Part shown: positions 28,912 to 37,581 of the stretch, piece after piece
How the letters are laid out: each line of letters opens with the position of its first letter
How positions within the stretch are numbered: position 1 is the first letter of the stretch
From: Thioglobus_A sp964344985
GTDB taxonomy: Bacteria; Pseudomonadota; Gammaproteobacteria; PS1; Pseudothioglobaceae
Reading direction: 5' to 3'
NCBI GenBank assembly: GCA_964344985.1
Contig: CAYFPI010000006.1
Span: 1-64,000, forward strand
Length of the DNA: 64,000 bases
The notes under the pieces: model-generated
What the model was told of the DNA's origin: nothing
Seen by the model: the letters and a program-made list of their open reading frames with translations, nothing else
Database searches by the model: none
Made by a program: the position numbers and the translations under genes

Positions 28912-30313
28912 TTATTTCACCTCCGAAAAGTGTCCAGCAATACTACTGGCCGCTGCAATGGTAGGGCTAACCAAGTGGGTAAATGAATCTTGGCCTTGTC
29001 GTCCTTCAAAGTTACGGTTTGAGGTTGAAGCGCAGCGCTCTCCTTTTTCTAATTTATCAGCATTCATTGCTAAACACATTGAACAGCCTGCCTCACGCCA
29101 TTCAAACCCTGCATCTGTAAATATTTTATCTAAACCCTCTTTTTCAGCTTGGGCTTTGATAAGCCCTGAGCCAGGAACGGCCAATGCAAGTTTGATATTG
29201 TCAGCAATGTGTTTGCCTTCTAATACTTTAGCAGCAGCGCGCAAATCTTCAATGCGTGAGTTAGTGCACGAGCCAATAAAGACTTTATCGATTGAGACAG
29301 TATTGATTGGTGTATTTGCCTCTAGATGAATATAATTTAGAGCGTTTTTAATGCTTTCAGCTTTTACCGAGTCTGCCTCTTTAGCTGGGTCTGGTGTTAT
29401 TTCATCAATGGCAATAACCATTTCTGGAGAAGTGCCCCACGTTACTTGAGGTTTAATGTCTTTTGCATTAAAGCTTAAGGTTTTATCAAAGNNNNNNNNN
29501 NTCATCTGAATGCAGTGTATTCCAGTAAATAAGCGCCTTATCCCACTCATCGCCTGTTGGAGCAAGCGGCCTGCCTTTAACGTATTCAATGGTTTTATCA
29601 TCAACCGCTACCATACCAACACGTGCACCTGCTTCAATCGCCATATTGCACAGTGTCATTCTGCCTTCAATGGATAAGTTTTGAATCGTGCTGCCCGCAA
29701 ACTCAATGGCATAACCAGTGCCGCCTGCAGTACCTATTTGCCCAATAATATAAAGGGCAATATCTTTAGCGCTAACATGTTTGTCAAGATCGCCATTAAC
29801 TTCAATTTTTAAGTTTTTAGATTTTGATTGCCACAAACATCCAGTGGCCAGTACATGTTCAACCTCACTGGTGCCAATACCGAAAGCTAACGCACCCAGT
29901 GCGCCATGAGTAGAGGTATGTGAATCGCCACAAACAATACTCATGCCTGGTAGTGTAGCACCTTGCTCAGGGCCAACCACATGCACAATACCTTGACGAA
30001 TATCATTCATCTGAATTTCATTAATACCAAACTCTTTACAGTTTTTGTTCAATGTTTCAATTTGTAGTTTAGAGATTGGATCTTCAATGCCGCTTACACC
30101 ACTAGAGCGCTCAGTGGTTGGTACATTATGATCAGGAACAGCCAAGCTGGCATCAATACGCCAAGGCTTGCGATTTGCCATTTCAAGCCCTTCAAATGCT
30201 TGAGGGGAGGTAACCTCATGAATGAGTTGTCTATCAATATAGATTAAAGCTGTAGAATCTTGTTCGCGCACGATATGAGCGTCCATAAGTTTATCGTAAA
30301 GTGTTTGTGCCAT
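28912..30313 (-). CDS. leuC: 3-isopropylmalate dehydratase large subunit (N run inside)
   Basis: Catalytic 4Fe-4S subunit of isopropylmalate isomerase. Cluster Cys are in FIGSCTNSRIEDL and in AGCSMCLAMNADKL (CxxC). CGDSHTSTHGALGALAFGIG is the aconitase-family substrate loop. Ten Ns (29492-29501) split it between NTLHSD and FDKTLSF. The two sides share a frame if the true gap is 0, 9 or 12 nt, not 10. Without the Ns the gene encodes 463 residues, about 3 fewer than typical, so a small real gap is possible here. Confidence 0.95.
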
Positions 30314-30372
30314 TACGCAATCATCCTAATTATTACTTGATAAAATAAGGCATTTTACCTTTGTGATTTAAT

Positions 30373-32151
30373 ATGTGCGGGATTTGTGGCCAGCTAAGAT
30401 TTGACAATCAAATGGTTAATCAACAAGATATAACCAAGATGATGCAAAAGATTGCACGTCGTGGTCCGGATTCTTCTGGATTGTGGCTGGATGAGCGTAT
30501 TGGTTTTGGCCATCAACGTCTTAGCATTATTGATTTGTCTAATTTTGGTGCACAACCAATGGTGGATAAAGCACTTGATTTGGTGTTGGTTTTTAATGGC
30601 ACAATCTATAACTACCAATCACTACGCCAAGATTTAATCAAACAAGGTTATGAGTTTTTCTCACACTCAGATACTGAGGTGATTATTAAAGCCTACCACT
30701 TTTGGGGTGAAGATTGTGTGCTTCACTTAGATGGTATGTTTGCTTTTTGTGTTTGGGATAAGCGCAAACAGCAATTGTTTGTTGCTCGTGATCGTATGGG
30801 GATTAAGCCATTATATTTTAATCTAACCGATCAAACATTTAGTTTTGCTTCCAACGTTCAAGCATTGAATACTCTTAATATTGACAACAGTATTAACTCA
30901 GTTGCTCTTCAACAACAATTGTCACTTCATGGCGTTGTTCCAGCGCCCAATACTATTTTAAATGGCGTTAAAAAGATCAAACCTGCTACAACCTTAAGTA
31001 TTGATTTTAAAGGAAAAATTACAGAAAATACTTATTGGCAGCCAACAGCAACACGCGCAAAAGAAATCATTAGTAATGCTGAATATATTGAGCGTACACA
31101 CGAGCTATTAACCGATGCAGTTTTAAAAAGAATGAATGCTGCTGATGTTCCCATTGGTGTTCTTTTATCAGGCGGGCTGGATTCATCATTGTTGGTGGCG
31201 CTTCTCAAAGAAGCAGGTCATGAAGATATCCGCAGTTTTTCAATTGGATTTGAAGATATTGATGATGAATCTGGATCAGAGTTTGAATATTCAGATCAAA
31301 TTGTTGATAGATTTAATACGCGCCATGAAAAATACGTAGTGAGTAACTCCCAAGTATTGCCACGTTTGGGCGAGGCGGTAGCTAACATGGCAGAGCCCAT
31401 GGTTGGTCAAGATGCGGTTGCATTTTATTTATTATCAGAGCAAGTATCAAAATATATTAAAGTGGTACTTTCAGGTCAAGGTGCTGATGAGGCTTTTGCA
31501 GGTTATTTTTGGTACCCAAGAATGCAAGTTGAAAAAGGTAGTGAGTATGAAAGGTTTGCCAAGCATTATGTTGATAGGCCGTATGAGGAATACTTACAAA
31601 CCATTAATACTGATTATCATTCTGGCAATCACACACAGACTTGGCTTAACAAAGAATTTGCCAAAGCCAATGCTGATGAGTTCATGGATAAGGTTTTCAG
31701 AACGGATATTACGCGTTTAATTGTGGATGATCCGGTTAAACGCGTAGATAACATGACCATGGCTTGGGGGCTTGAAGCGCGCGTACCGTTTATGGATACT
31801 AAATTAGTAGAGCATGCACTAAGCATGCCACCAAGTTTAAAAATGAGCGAAGAAGGTAAGCACCCACTTAAACAAATATCTAGAGGCTTATTGCCAGATA
31901 GTGTGATTGATCGTAAAAAAGGCTATTTTCCAATGCCAGCGCTTAAATATGTTCGCGGTGAATTTTTAGAATTTATGTCCGACATATTAACTTCAAGTCA
32001 GTGTGTTAATCGGGGTGTATTTAATCAATCGTTTGTACAAAAAGTGATTAATCAACCAGAAAATTACATGACCGCATTAAACGGATCACGCCTTTGGCAT
32101 TTAGCATTGCTAGAATACTGGCTACAAATCAACATAGACACAAGAGCGTAA
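30373..32151 (+). CDS. Asparagine-synthase-family amidotransferase, resembling N-acetylglutaminylglutamine amidotransferase
   Basis: Class II glutamine amidotransferase (Cys2 nucleophile in MCGICGQLRF; RRGPDSSG; VFNGTIYNY) fused to an ATP-pyrophosphatase synthetase domain (PP-loop SGGLDSS at 266-272). 592 residues. Stretches such as LHGVVPAPNTILNGVKKIKP, KAYHFWGEDCV and the ending RLWHLALLEYWLQ resemble, from memory, the NAGGN-type branch that amidates a dipeptide osmolyte rather than AsnB proper. The NAGGN synthetase partner usually adjoins this gene and is not seen: rnhA follows after 1 bp. Plain AsnB remains possible. Confidence 0.8.
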   Translation: MCGICGQLRFDNQMVNQQDITKMMQKIARRGPDSSGLWLDERIGFGHQRLSIIDLSNFGAQPMVDKALDLVLVFNGTIYNYQSLRQDLIKQGYEFFSHSDTEVIIKAYHFWGEDCVLHLDGMFAFCVWDKRKQQLFVARDRMGIKPLYFNLTDQTFSFASNVQALNTLNIDNSINSVALQQQLSLHGVVPAPNTILNGVKKIKPATTLSIDFKGKITENTYWQPTATRAKEIISNAEYIERTHELLTDAVLKRMNAADVPIGVLLSGGLDSSLLVALLKEAGHEDIRSFSIGFEDIDDESGSEFEYSDQIVDRFNTRHEKYVVSNSQVLPRLGEAVANMAEPMVGQDAVAFYLLSEQVSKYIKVVLSGQGADEAFAGYFWYPRMQVEKGSEYERFAKHYVDRPYEEYLQTINTDYHSGNHTQTWLNKEFAKANADEFMDKVFRTDITRLIVDDPVKRVDNMTMAWGLEARVPFMDTKLVEHALSMPPSLKMSEEGKHPLKQISRGLLPDSVIDRKKGYFPMPALKYVRGEFLEFMSDILTSSQCVNRGVFNQSFVQKVINQPENYMTALNGSRLWHLALLEYWLQINIDTRA

Positions 32152-32152
32152 T

Positions 32153-32599
32153 ATGGAAAAAATAGTTATTTATACCGATGGCGGTTGTAGAGGTAATCCT
32201 GGTATAGGTGGCTGGGGTGTTTGGCTTCGTTACGGTGATCATGATAAAAAACTCAAAGGTGGTGAAAAGGACACTACCAATAATCGTATGGAATTAACAG
32301 CAGCTATTAAAGCTCTAGAAGCGATCAAATCATCTACAATTGATATAGATTTGCATACAGACTCTAAATATGTCATGACAGGGATTAATGAATGGATCAA
32401 GGGCTGGAAGGCTAGAGGCTGGAAAACTACCAACAAGAAACCAGTTAAAAATGTTGATTTATGGCAACAATTAGATTTAATGAACACTAAGCATAATGTG
32501 CATTGGCATTGGGTTAAGGGGCATAGTGGTGACAAAGGCAATGAAATGGCAGACGAGTTGGCAAACTTGGCCATGGATGAAATAAGTTACTCAAGTTGA
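32153..32599 (+). CDS. rnhA: Ribonuclease HI
   Basis: Degrades RNA in RNA-DNA hybrids. 148 residues, normal length. The active-site acids are visible: Asp in IYTDGGCRGNPGIGGWGV, Glu in NNRMELTAAIKAL, Asp in LHTDSKYVMTGI and Asp in KGNEMADELAN. It starts 1 bp after the stop of the upstream amidotransferase and is probably co-transcribed. Confidence 0.97.
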   Translation: MEKIVIYTDGGCRGNPGIGGWGVWLRYGDHDKKLKGGEKDTTNNRMELTAAIKALEAIKSSTIDIDLHTDSKYVMTGINEWIKGWKARGWKTTNKKPVKNVDLWQQLDLMNTKHNVHWHWVKGHSGDKGNEMADELANLAMDEISYSS

Positions 32600-32664
32600 T
32601 ACACAGTTCAATAAAATCTAATCAAAATAAGAATATTATGATATGTAGATAGTTTTAAAAAGGC

Positions 32665-32692
32665 TTGCAATAGTTAACATGGATGGTATAAA
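32665..32692 (+). promoter_or_regulatory. Possible sigma70 promoter of the exported-protein cluster
   Basis: TTGCAA (32665-32670), 16 nt, TATAAA (32687-32692), 32 bp before the GTG start of the small exported protein. The 125-bp gap after rnhA and this promoter mark the likely start of a new transcription unit. Confidence 0.45.
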
Positions 32693-32724
32693 TATAATTT
32701 TAATGAATTATCAATAAGGAGAAA

Positions 32725-32958
32725 GTGGTGAAAAAATTAGCATTGTTATTTGGTTTTTTATTAAGTGCAACAACATTTGCACACATGGATGGTGAAACAA
32801 TCGCACCAATAAGCGAAGGTGCTACAGAAGCACAAAAACAAGTCATTCGTGATGGCGCACAAGATTTTTGTGGTGAGAAAGAAGAAGACGAAAAAGAAGA
32901 GTGTGTAATGGATTTTTACGCTAATCACAACTTGCAAGAAGAGCCAAGCTGCGATTAA
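32725..32958 (+). CDS. Small exported acidic protein with three cysteines, function unknown
   Basis: About 77 residues: signal peptide KKLALLFGFLLSATTFA, then a mature acidic peptide of about 58 residues with Cys in FCGEKEEDEKEECVMDF and at the C-terminal SCD. Two adjacent GTG codons (32725 and 32728) can start it. AAGGAG at 32716-32721 is better spaced for the second. I do not recognise a family. It precedes two exported rhodanese proteins, suggesting a periplasmic role. Confidence 0.7.
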   Translation: MVKKLALLFGFLLSATTFAHMDGETIAPISEGATEAQKQVIRDGAQDFCGEKEEDEKEECVMDFYANHNLQEEPSCD

Positions 32959-33046
32959 CAACAGAATTTTTAGTCCTGCCTTCTTGGGGGGGCTATTAAT
33001 AAAGACTCAATAAAGAGTATTTTTTTATATAAAAGAGGAGAGAAGT

Positions 33047-33691
33047 ATGAAACTTCAAACATTAGTAGTATCAACTGCAGTAGCTGCAGTATTATCATCT
33101 TCAGCAGCATTTGCTGGTGAGAAAGTAACAGGTAAAGCAGTAGGCATCGTTAAAGGTGTTATGGAAGTTGCGGGTATTTCACGTAACCAAGATAACAAAG
33201 CAACAATCGATCCAGCATTTGCAAAGACATCACGTCCTTGTCCACCATTTTGTATCCAACCAACTGCACCATTCGCACCAGCTGCTGTTGAAACAGTTAC
33301 TGAGCTAGACGTAATTCACGCTGCACGTGACGCTGCAAATGGCGATACTTCAGTATTAGTAGTTGACGCACGTACACCTGGTTGGGTTAAGAAAGGTACA
33401 ATTCCACACGCAGTAAACGTTCCATTTACTAAGCTTAATTCTAAGGCATTAGCTAAAGATCCAATGGCTGTAGTAGATATCTTAACAGGTACTTTTGGTG
33501 TTAAAGATCTTGATGGTGTTCTAGATTACAACAATGCTAAGACTTTATACCTATTCTGTAATGGTTCATGGTGTGGTCAATCTCCAGCATCAATCAGAGC
33601 ATTATTGACTATGGGTTACCCTGAGAACAAGATTAAGTACTACCGTGGTGGTATGAATGCTTGGAAATCTTTAGGTTTAACAACTAAATAA
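33047..33691 (+). CDS. Exported rhodanese-domain protein, copy 1
   Basis: 214 residues. A Sec signal peptide is cleaved near AFA-G (23/24). After a short conserved stretch (KAVGIVKGVMEVAGISRN) comes SRPCPPFCIQP with Cys65 and Cys69, then a single rhodanese domain (VVDARTPGW, GTIPHAVNVPFT, YYRGGMNAWKSLG). The active-site loop is CNGSWCGQSP: Cys171 is the expected persulfide-forming residue, with a second Cys at 176. The role is probably periplasmic sulfane-sulfur transfer (inference). Strong AGGAG ribosome site. A near-identical paralogue follows. Confidence 0.85.
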   Translation: MKLQTLVVSTAVAAVLSSSAAFAGEKVTGKAVGIVKGVMEVAGISRNQDNKATIDPAFAKTSRPCPPFCIQPTAPFAPAAVETVTELDVIHAARDAANGDTSVLVVDARTPGWVKKGTIPHAVNVPFTKLNSKALAKDPMAVVDILTGTFGVKDLDGVLDYNNAKTLYLFCNGSWCGQSPASIRALLTMGYPENKIKYYRGGMNAWKSLGLTTK

Positions 33692-33703
33692 TTGATTTAA
33701 AAA

Positions 33704-33730
33704 GACGCTTATATCAATAAGCGTCTTTTT
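33704..33730 (+). terminator. Intrinsic terminator after rhodanese copy 1
   Basis: Perfect 8-bp stem GACGCTTA / TAAGCGTC (33704-33711 / 33718-33725) with a six-base loop and a T5 tract. Upstream A residues extend the stem. It separates the two rhodanese genes and should make copy 1 more abundant than the downstream genes. Confidence 0.85.
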
Positions 33731-33748
33731 CATTATTAGGAGATTATT

Positions 33749-34432
33749 ATGAAAACTAAACTATTTGCACTGGCAATTGCGTCAACATTTGCTCTAGGCT
33801 CTCAAGCGGCAACTTTCCATGATTCTAGTTTTAATTGGAACAATGCTTCTTCTGCACCTGCGGTTAAGAAAGGCAAGCCAGTAGGTATCGTTAAGGGCAC
33901 TTTAGAGGTTGCAGGTATTTCTCGTAATGCTGATAATGGCAATACGGTAGATCCAGCATTTGCAAAGACATCACGTCCTTGTCCACCATTTTGTATTCAG
34001 CCAACTGAACCATTTGCACCAGCTGCAGTTGAGACGGTTACTGAGCTAGATGTTATTCATGCAGCACGTGATATCGCTGGTGGTGATGCATCTAAGATGA
34101 TTATCGATGCGCGTACACCTGGTTGGGCCAAGAAAGGCATGATTCCACACGCAGTAAACGTTCCATTTACTAAGCTTAACTCTAAGGCGTTAGCTAAAGA
34201 TCCAATGGCGGTTGTAGAAATTATGACTGAGAAGTTTGGCGTTAAGGATTTAGACGGTGTTCTAGATTACGATGGTGCTAAAACTTTATACCTGTACTGT
34301 AACGGTTCATGGTGTGGTCAGTCGCCTGCGGCGATTCGTGCACTACTTACTATGGGTTACCCACAAAGTAAAATCAAATACTACCGTGGTGGTATGAATG
34401 ATTGGAAATTGTTGGGTCTAACAGTTAAGTAA
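33749..34432 (+). CDS. Exported rhodanese-domain protein, copy 2
   Basis: 227 residues. A signal peptide ends near SQA-A (20/21). The mature N-terminus is longer and divergent (HDSSFNWNNASSAPAVKK), after which the protein is nearly the same as copy 1: SRPCPPFCIQP with Cys78/Cys82, then the rhodanese domain with the loop CNGSWCGQSP (Cys184, Cys189). The spacing between the two Cys pairs is identical in both copies. Long runs of DNA are also identical, for example in the IPHAVNVPF region, pointing to a recent duplication or gene conversion. It is followed without a gap by the Sel1 gene. Confidence 0.85.
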   Translation: MKTKLFALAIASTFALGSQAATFHDSSFNWNNASSAPAVKKGKPVGIVKGTLEVAGISRNADNGNTVDPAFAKTSRPCPPFCIQPTEPFAPAAVETVTELDVIHAARDIAGGDASKMIIDARTPGWAKKGMIPHAVNVPFTKLNSKALAKDPMAVVEIMTEKFGVKDLDGVLDYDGAKTLYLYCNGSWCGQSPAAIRALLTMGYPQSKIKYYRGGMNDWKLLGLTVK

Positions 34433-34984
34433 TTGTTAACCAAAGTTCTAGGAAAAGGGATGTTAATAGCGTCCCTTTTTTTCGCATTAAATATTTCTCA
34501 TGCACAGGAGCAAGAGGAAACCCGATTTGATCGTTGGTATCAAATTGGATACAATTATTCACAAATGGGTCGTAATGAAGACGCCTTTATGTGGATGAAT
34601 CGTGCCGCAGAAGGTGGGCATGCAGCTGCTCAAAATAACATTGGCTTAAGTTATTTGCACGGATTGGGTGCGGATCAAGATGATAAAAAAGCCTTTGAGT
34701 GGTTTAAAAAATCAGCAGATCAAGGCCTATCTTATGCGCAAAGCGAATTAGCAATGTTGTATTATGAGGGTAAGGGTGTTGAAAAAGATACGCAACTCGC
34801 TCATGATTGGTGGCTGACCGCTGCTAAACAAGAAGACGAATATGCGCAGTTTAACTTGGCATCATTAATGTTGGAGCGTAAAGATATTAAGCAAGCTTAT
34901 TATTGGTTTAATCGTGCACAACAGAATAATCATCCTGACGCTCAGGATGCGTTAGATTTATTAAGCAAAGAATATGTTGAATAG
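34433..34984 (+). CDS. Exported Sel1-repeat protein
   Basis: 183 residues: signal peptide (LIASLFFALNISHA) followed by three to four Sel1-like repeats (for example AAAQNNIGLSYLHGLG and YAQSELAMLYYEGKGV), a helical scaffold for protein-protein contacts. The frame opens with TTG directly after the stop of rhodanese copy 2. An ATG at 34460 with an upstream AGGA is an alternative start but would leave a signal peptide without basic residues. Its 3' end overlaps the hydrolase gene by 11 nt. Probably a partner in the same exported module. Confidence 0.8.
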   Translation: MLTKVLGKGMLIASLFFALNISHAQEQEETRFDRWYQIGYNYSQMGRNEDAFMWMNRAAEGGHAAAQNNIGLSYLHGLGADQDDKKAFEWFKKSADQGLSYAQSELAMLYYEGKGVEKDTQLAHDWWLTAAKQEDEYAQFNLASLMLERKDIKQAYYWFNRAQQNNHPDAQDALDLLSKEYVE

Positions 34985-35861
34985 AATTTACTTTATTTTT
35001 GTTCTGTTATTGACACAATCAGCGCAAGCTTTTTTGCCAAATTTAGATGCATTTACAAAATTTCCAGAATTGCCAAAAATTGATGATTTTGACCCTAGTG
35101 TTTTGCAAAAAATGTACAACCAATTTACTGAATCTAAGCCAGATTATGAGCGTGAGTCGCGCATGATTGGTGAGATTGAAGATGCAGTAATGGATGGCGA
35201 TGTCGAATATTTAAGCGTTTCTGACGATAAAGAAGTGTTTAGTATTTACATGGAAGCTGAAGCCGATGAAGCGAAGGGTGGTGTTATTCTTCTGCATTCA
35301 CGCGGTTATCATGCTAATTGGGCAAGTGTTGTTCATCCTTTAAGAACTGGTCTTGCAGCTAAGGGTTGGCATACTTTATCGGTACAAATGCCAGTATTAG
35401 ACAAAAGTGCTAAATACTATGACTATGTTCCAATCTTTCCCTACTCACACGAGCGTATTGAGGCGGCTATAAATTTTTATAAACAGCGTGGTATTGATAA
35501 TATTGTGTTGATAGGGCACGGTTGTGGTGCGCATATGTCAATGAGCTATGTTGATAAATATGGTGATGAAAAGATATCTGCCTATATAGGTATAGGCATG
35601 GGGGCAACAGATTATAAGCAAAAAATGGTTAAGCAGTTCCCGCTTGATTCAATGCTAACGCCAGTTTTAGATGTATTTGGTGAAAATGATTTTCCAGGTG
35701 TTAAGCGTTTGAGTGAATCCCGCAGAGATTTGATGGACATTGCTAACAATAAGAAAAGTGCTCAAATGGTGATTGAAAGAGCTGATCACTATTACAAAGA
35801 AAGTGGCACATCCGAGAGTTTGGTTAATACTATTGATACTTGGCTAAGCAAACTTAAGTAG
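34974..35861 (+). CDS. Exported alpha/beta-hydrolase (DUF3530-like) with a Cys nucleophile elbow
   Basis: 295 residues: signal peptide (IYFIFVLLLTQSAQA), then an alpha/beta-hydrolase fold (VILLHSRGYHANW; LVSVQMP-like strand; C-terminal helix). The nucleophile elbow is GHGCGA, with Cys184 where most relatives have Ser. Candidate acid and base are Asp239 (FGENDF) and His272 (ERADHYY). A Cys-based triad is known from dienelactone hydrolase; the activity here is unknown. It overlaps the Sel1 gene by 11 nt, so coupled expression is likely, and converges on the DUF455 gene with an 8-nt overlap. Confidence 0.8.
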   Translation: MLNRIYFIFVLLLTQSAQAFLPNLDAFTKFPELPKIDDFDPSVLQKMYNQFTESKPDYERESRMIGEIEDAVMDGDVEYLSVSDDKEVFSIYMEAEADEAKGGVILLHSRGYHANWASVVHPLRTGLAAKGWHTLSVQMPVLDKSAKYYDYVPIFPYSHERIEAAINFYKQRGIDNIVLIGHGCGAHMSMSYVDKYGDEKISAYIGIGMGATDYKQKMVKQFPLDSMLTPVLDVFGENDFPGVKRLSESRRDLMDIANNKKSAQMVIERADHYYKESGTSESLVNTIDTWLSKLK

Positions 35862-36639
35862 TGCTATTAATTTGAAGATATTCCAACTCTTTAGTGGAAA
35901 AATCAGCCAATTTTCTAGCTTCAACATTAAAAGGTCCACGCAAGTTCTCACCGATATGCTTATCGATTAGCTCTTCAAAAGTTTCAACAGGATCTAGTTT
36001 TCTTTGCTTACAAAGATGATGAAACCAATAATTTCCTATTTTTACATGCCCAATTTCATCTTTAAAAACAATATCTAGAATCGATACCATTTCTTTGAAT
36101 TTAGAATTTTGAAAGCGCTTTTGAATCTTTGGTGTAGCGTCTAATCCTCTTGCCTCTAACACGCGCGGTACTAAAGCCATTCGTGCAAGTACGTCATAAT
36201 TGGTTTCATGTGTCATTTTCCATAACCCGTTGTGTGCTTCAAAATCACCGTATTGATAATCATTTTTTATTAAATAATTATTGATTAAGTTAAAGTGTTC
36301 AGCCTCTTCAAAAGCAACTCTAATCCAGTCATGATAGAACTGTTCCGGCATTTCTTGAAAGCGATACACAGCATCAAGCGCAAGATTAATAGCATTAAAC
36401 TCAATATGGCAAATAGCATGAATGGTTTTAATAAATCCAAGATTTGATTTATCACGTTTAGGTACAGATTGAAACCGAACTAAATCTGGCTTTTTAGGCC
36501 TGCCAGGAATGACAACTTCGTTGATGTTAGAGCTGGGTGTTAGCTCTAGTTGCACAGTTTTTAATTGTGACACTAATGCAATCTTCTTGCTAATATCTGT
36601 CTCCATTAATGCCTGATAAGCAAGTTTAAACGTATTCAT
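35854..36639 (-). CDS. DUF455 ferritin-like protein
   Basis: About 261 residues. The diiron ferritin-like motifs are AFEEAEHFNL and FKDEIGHVKIG, with a preceding conserved Glu in HIEFNAINLALD. These fit the DUF455 family, sometimes grouped with tRNA-modifying MiaE-like proteins; the substrate is not known. The frame is open to 36660, but the Met at 36639 has an AGG site and matches the family start (MNTFKLAYQAL). It overlaps the 3' end of rluE by 14 nt. Confidence 0.85.
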   Translation of the reverse strand: MNTFKLAYQALMETDISKKIALVSQLKTVQLELTPSSNINEVVIPGRPKKPDLVRFQSVPKRDKSNLGFIKTIHAICHIEFNAINLALDAVYRFQEMPEQFYHDWIRVAFEEAEHFNLINNYLIKNDYQYGDFEAHNGLWKMTHETNYDVLARMALVPRVLEARGLDATPKIQKRFQNSKFKEMVSILDIVFKDEIGHVKIGNYWFHHLCKQRKLDPVETFEELIDKHIGENLRGPFNVEARKLADFSTKELEYLQINSTT

Positions 36640-37150
36640 AACTACCTGATTTAATGTCATTTAGTTGCCATTGACCAATTTGGGTGCGAATAAGTCTAAG
36701 CGTTGGAAAGCCAATTTTGGCAGTCATACGCCTTACTTGCCTATTTTTCCCTTCACGTATTTTTATCTCAATCCAAGAAGTAGGAATATGTTTACGAACT
36801 CGTATGGGTGGCGTTCTGTCCCAAATCCAATCTGGATCATTAATAATTTTAACTTTGGCAGGTTTGGTTAGGCCGTCTTTTAGCTTGACACCACGTTCAA
36901 GTTGCTCAGCAGCTGATTGGGTTATTTGTCCATCTACTTGAACCAAATAAGTTTTTTCTTTATCAAATTTTGGGTGTGATATTTTATGCTGCAATTTTCC
37001 ATCATCAGTCAATAACAGCAATCCTTCAGAGTCTTTGTCAAGTCTTCCAGCAGGGTATATGTTTTTAATATCAACATAGTTTGATAGTGTCTTACCTTCA
37101 CCGCTAAATTGACACAAGACTCCAAACGGTTTGTTAAATAAGACAATCAC
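36626..37150 (-). CDS. rluE: RsuA-family 23S rRNA pseudouridine synthase, RluE-like
   Basis: 174 residues, catalytic domain only, without an S4 domain. The catalytic Asp lies in AGRLDKDSEGLLLLTDDG, and NRQVRRMTAKIGFPTLRLIR is the family C-terminal motif. The entry FNKPFGVLCQFSGEGKTL and short length favour RluE (U2457 of 23S rRNA) over RsuA/RluB. It overlaps ratA by 4 nt on the same strand. Confidence 0.9.
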   Translation of the reverse strand: MIVLFNKPFGVLCQFSGEGKTLSNYVDIKNIYPAGRLDKDSEGLLLLTDDGKLQHKISHPKFDKEKTYLVQVDGQITQSAAEQLERGVKLKDGLTKPAKVKIINDPDWIWDRTPPIRVRKHIPTSWIEIKIREGKNRQVRRMTAKIGFPTLRLIRTQIGQWQLNDIKSGSYEYV

Positions 37151-37581
37151 TCAGAGTAAATTTGTTTAGCGCGTGAGACAAATGCATCAAGCTGGGAGTT
37201 TGTAATGGATGTGAAAATAGGTGAGATGGCCATATCAACCACTTTCGAAGAAAAGCTAAAATCAAGCTCTAGAGCAACCTTGCAAGCATGGTCGTTAAGT
37301 TTAGTAAAGATCCATGCGCCGCTTAGTTGTTTAAATGGCCCATCTTCCAATTCCATATTGATGCGACTATTTTTAATCAAAGTATTGCGTGTGGTAAAGC
37401 TTTGATTAAACGCACCTTTATTAATCTTTACTGAGGCAGTGATTTGATCTTCAGTTTGCTTTAAAATACAAGCATCTGAGCACCAATTAAGAAACTTTGG
37501 GTAATCATCAACCTGGTTAACCAAAGTAAACATTTGTTCAGCTGAATAAGGAACAATGGCACTTTTAGAAATATGATGCAT
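37147..37581 (-). CDS. ratA: RatA/COQ10-like START-domain protein
   Basis: 144 residues from the Met of MHHISKSAIVPYSAEQMF, which matches the normal RatA start; five more upstream codons are open but not needed. The rest fits the polyketide-cyclase/START fold (TTRNTLI; EDGPFKQLSGAWIF). In E. coli the homologue was reported to block 70S association; COQ10 homologues bind ubiquinone. The start codon overlaps the smpB start on the other strand. Confidence 0.9.
   Translation of the reverse strand: MHHISKSAIVPYSAEQMFTLVNQVDDYPKFLNWCSDACILKQTEDQITASVKINKGAFNQSFTTRNTLIKNSRINMELEDGPFKQLSGAWIFTKLNDHACKVALELDFSFSSKVVDMAISPIFTSITNSQLDAFVSRAKQIYSE

Noticed and set aside
33005..33028. Attenuator before rhodanese copy 1 (ACTC/GAGT followed by T7)
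   Set aside because: The stem is only 4 bp, too weak to call from sequence alone.
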